DNA of 9,609 bases from an uncultured Sphingomonadaceae bacterium (GTDB taxonomy: Bacteria; Pseudomonadota; Alphaproteobacteria; Sphingomonadales; Sphingomonadaceae). Below the pieces are notes generated by a model. It did no database searches. It saw only the letters and a program-made list of their open reading frames with translations, and had not been told where the DNA came from. Location of the stretch: the NCBI GenBank assembly GCA_946480515.1, contig CAMLKX010000059.1:1-9609 (forward strand), read 5' to 3'. The translations under genes and the position numbers were made by a program. This document shows positions 8,881 to 9,609 of this stretch, one piece after another (the stretch's first letter is position 1; every line of letters starts with the position of its first letter).

Positions 8881-8947
8881 GGGCCTTTCGAGGCATCCTC
8901 TCCTAAAGCCTAAAAGGCCGGTTGCTTCTGCAGCCGGCCTCTTTTTT
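8881..8947 (+). ncRNA. Candidate small RNA with anti-Shine-Dalgarno loop
   Basis: About 67 bases between a promoter-like element and an intrinsic terminator. The 5' hairpin pairs GGCCTTT (8882-8888) with AAAGGCC (8913-8919) and AGGC (8891-8894) with GCCT (8908-8911), eleven base pairs with a small internal loop. Its 13-base loop reads ATCCTCTCCTAAA; the TCCTCTCCT core is complementary to AGGAG-type ribosome sites. The 3' half is the terminator hairpin with a T-run, as in typical bacterial trans-acting small RNAs. Alphaproteobacteria are known to carry small RNAs with CCUCCUCC-type loops (for example the CcsR RNAs of Rhodobacter), a resemblance in style only. Alternatives are the 3' UTR of the cyclophilin transcript or an attenuator for the downstream gene. 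No family name is claimed. Confidence 0.45.
8915..8947 (+). terminator. Intrinsic terminator before the AAA ATPase gene
   Basis: AGGCCGG (8915-8921) pairs perfectly with CCGGCCT (8934-8940), with an extra GC/GC pair inside, followed by C and six T residues (8942-8947). It is clearly rho-independent, oriented with the plus strand. It would stop read-through from the cyclophilin gene and end the small RNA candidate. Confidence 0.9.
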
Positions 8948-9001
8948 GTCGTGCTACGCTCCCCACATTGAACCGCGGCGGCCTCGTGCCGTTACTGGGG
9001 C

Positions 9002-9008
9002 AAAGGAG
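9002..9008 (+). promoter_or_regulatory. Shine-Dalgarno suited to an alternative GTG start
   Basis: AAAGGAG lies seven bases before GTG at 9016, which is in frame with the ATG at 9034. A second site, GGGAG (9024-9028), lies five bases before the ATG. The sequence does not decide between them. The six bases AGGAGA (9004-9009) are complementary to 8899-8904 in the loop of the upstream hairpin. Confidence 0.5.
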
Positions 9009-9033
9009 ACAACAGGTGGCAAAGGGAGCGACA

Positions 9034-9609
9034 ATGGGGGAGGTAAAAACCGCCGAGCGGCGGTTGCAGGTCGCCAACTTGCCGCCGGCGGATAGTGGCC
9101 GCGGAGTAGCGCGGCTTCCGGTCAAACTGATGGAAGAGCTTGGGCTGGCCGAGGGCGATGTCATCGAGATCGAGGGCAAGCGCGTCACCGCCGCCCGTGC
9201 GGTCCGCCCGTTCGGCGATGACGAAGGGCTCGACATCATTCGCCTGGATGGGCTGCAGCGAGCTAATGTCGGGGTCGGATCCGGAGATTTCGTCGAGGTC
9301 CGCAAGGCGACGTCCAAGCCGGCGACGCGGGTGGTGTTCGCCCCGGCGCAGAACAATGTCCGGCTGCAGGGGTCGTCTGCCGCGCTTCAGCGCAGCTTCG
9401 CAGGACGCCCGCTGACCCAGGGTGATGTGGTTGCAACGGCGGGTCACCAGCGGGTCAACGCCGATGTTCCCGACCATGTCCGCCAGCTTCTGAACGCTCC
9501 CGCTTTCGCTCTTCAGGAAGTGCGACTGATGGTCGTGTCGACCACACCGCGCGGCATCGTCCACATCGATTCCAATACGCAGGTCGAGCTGCTCCCCGAA
9601 TATACCGCG
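9034..9609 (+). CDS. CDC48/VAT-like AAA ATPase, N-terminal domain (3' end beyond the window)
   Basis: The 192 codons present encode the substrate/adaptor-binding N region of a CDC48 (p97/VAT) family AAA ATPase, a hexameric unfoldase; the two ATPase rings would follow beyond the edge. Residues 11-28 (LQVANLPPADSGRGVARL) begin a double-psi beta-barrel whose two repeats end in LGLAEGDVIEIEG (36-48) and VGVGSGDFVEVRKA (79-92). RLDGLQRANVGVG at 70-82 is the strongly conserved hinge of this family. The second N subdomain follows at about 98-187 (RVVFAPAQNNVRLQG; LTQGDVVAT; VVSTTPRGIVHI). The ATG at 9034 is used, with GTG at 9016 possible and adding six residues. TTGAAC at 8968-8973 may be a -35, but no good -10 goes with it. 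The Walker motifs are not visible, so ATPase identity rests on the N-domain match. Confidence 0.85.
   Translation, partial: MGEVKTAERRLQVANLPPADSGRGVARLPVKLMEELGLAEGDVIEIEGKRVTAARAVRPFGDDEGLDIIRLDGLQRANVGVGSGDFVEVRKATSKPATRVVFAPAQNNVRLQGSSAALQRSFAGRPLTQGDVVATAGHQRVNADVPDHVRQLLNAPAFALQEVRLMVVSTTPRGIVHIDSNTQVELLPEYTA

Noticed and set aside
8992..9564. 190-codon minus-strand frame opposite the AAA ATPase start
   Set aside because: The plus strand carries a conserved CDC48 N-domain here, so this is a mirror frame.

Overview
The window looks like an ordinary chromosomal stretch from an alphaproteobacterium, most likely of the order Sphingomonadales. The reasons are high-GC coding sequence throughout, a CarD/CdnL regulator close in type to those of alphaproteobacteria, a DUF2807 and a DUF4383 gene next to it, and a CDC48-type AAA ATPase at the right edge of a kind I associate with sphingomonads. 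This assignment is recognition from memory, not a database match. No insertion sequence, phage gene, CRISPR array, tRNA or rRNA was seen.

Layout, left to right. Positions 1-4661 are read on the minus strand as one closely spaced series: sucC (succinyl-CoA ligase beta), pccA (propionyl-CoA carboxylase alpha) and ppc (PEP carboxylase, cut off by the left edge). All three deliver or process C4 intermediates of the TCA cycle: PEP to oxaloacetate, propionyl-CoA toward succinyl-CoA, and succinyl-CoA to succinate with capture of ATP. The partner genes sucD and pccB are not here. A 275-bp divergent gap separates sucC from carD. On the plus strand follow carD (4937-5476) with a clear intrinsic terminator, a secreted DUF2807 protein (5574-6275) and a four-helix DUF4383 membrane protein (6357-6785). 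The last one meets the minus-strand mgtE magnesium channel (6787-8217) tail to tail with one base between. A 123-bp divergent gap then leads to a cytoplasmic cyclophilin (8341-8796). The right edge holds the first 192 codons of a CDC48/VAT-like AAA ATPase (from 9034).

The most unusual stretch is the 237-bp gap between the cyclophilin and the AAA ATPase. Its first 84 bp are AT-rich (34 G/C of 84). They contain a dyad-symmetric cluster of GCAC/GTGC half-sites that overlaps a promoter-like pair of hexamers. Directly after comes a 67-nt segment that folds into a hairpin with a pyrimidine loop complementary to Shine-Dalgarno sequences, then a textbook intrinsic terminator. The two hairpins share bases, so they compete. 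The simplest reading is a small RNA gene, possibly under operator control; an attenuator-like leader for the downstream ATPase is the alternative.

No gene-free stretch exceeds 300 bases. The two end genes are incomplete only because the window cuts them.
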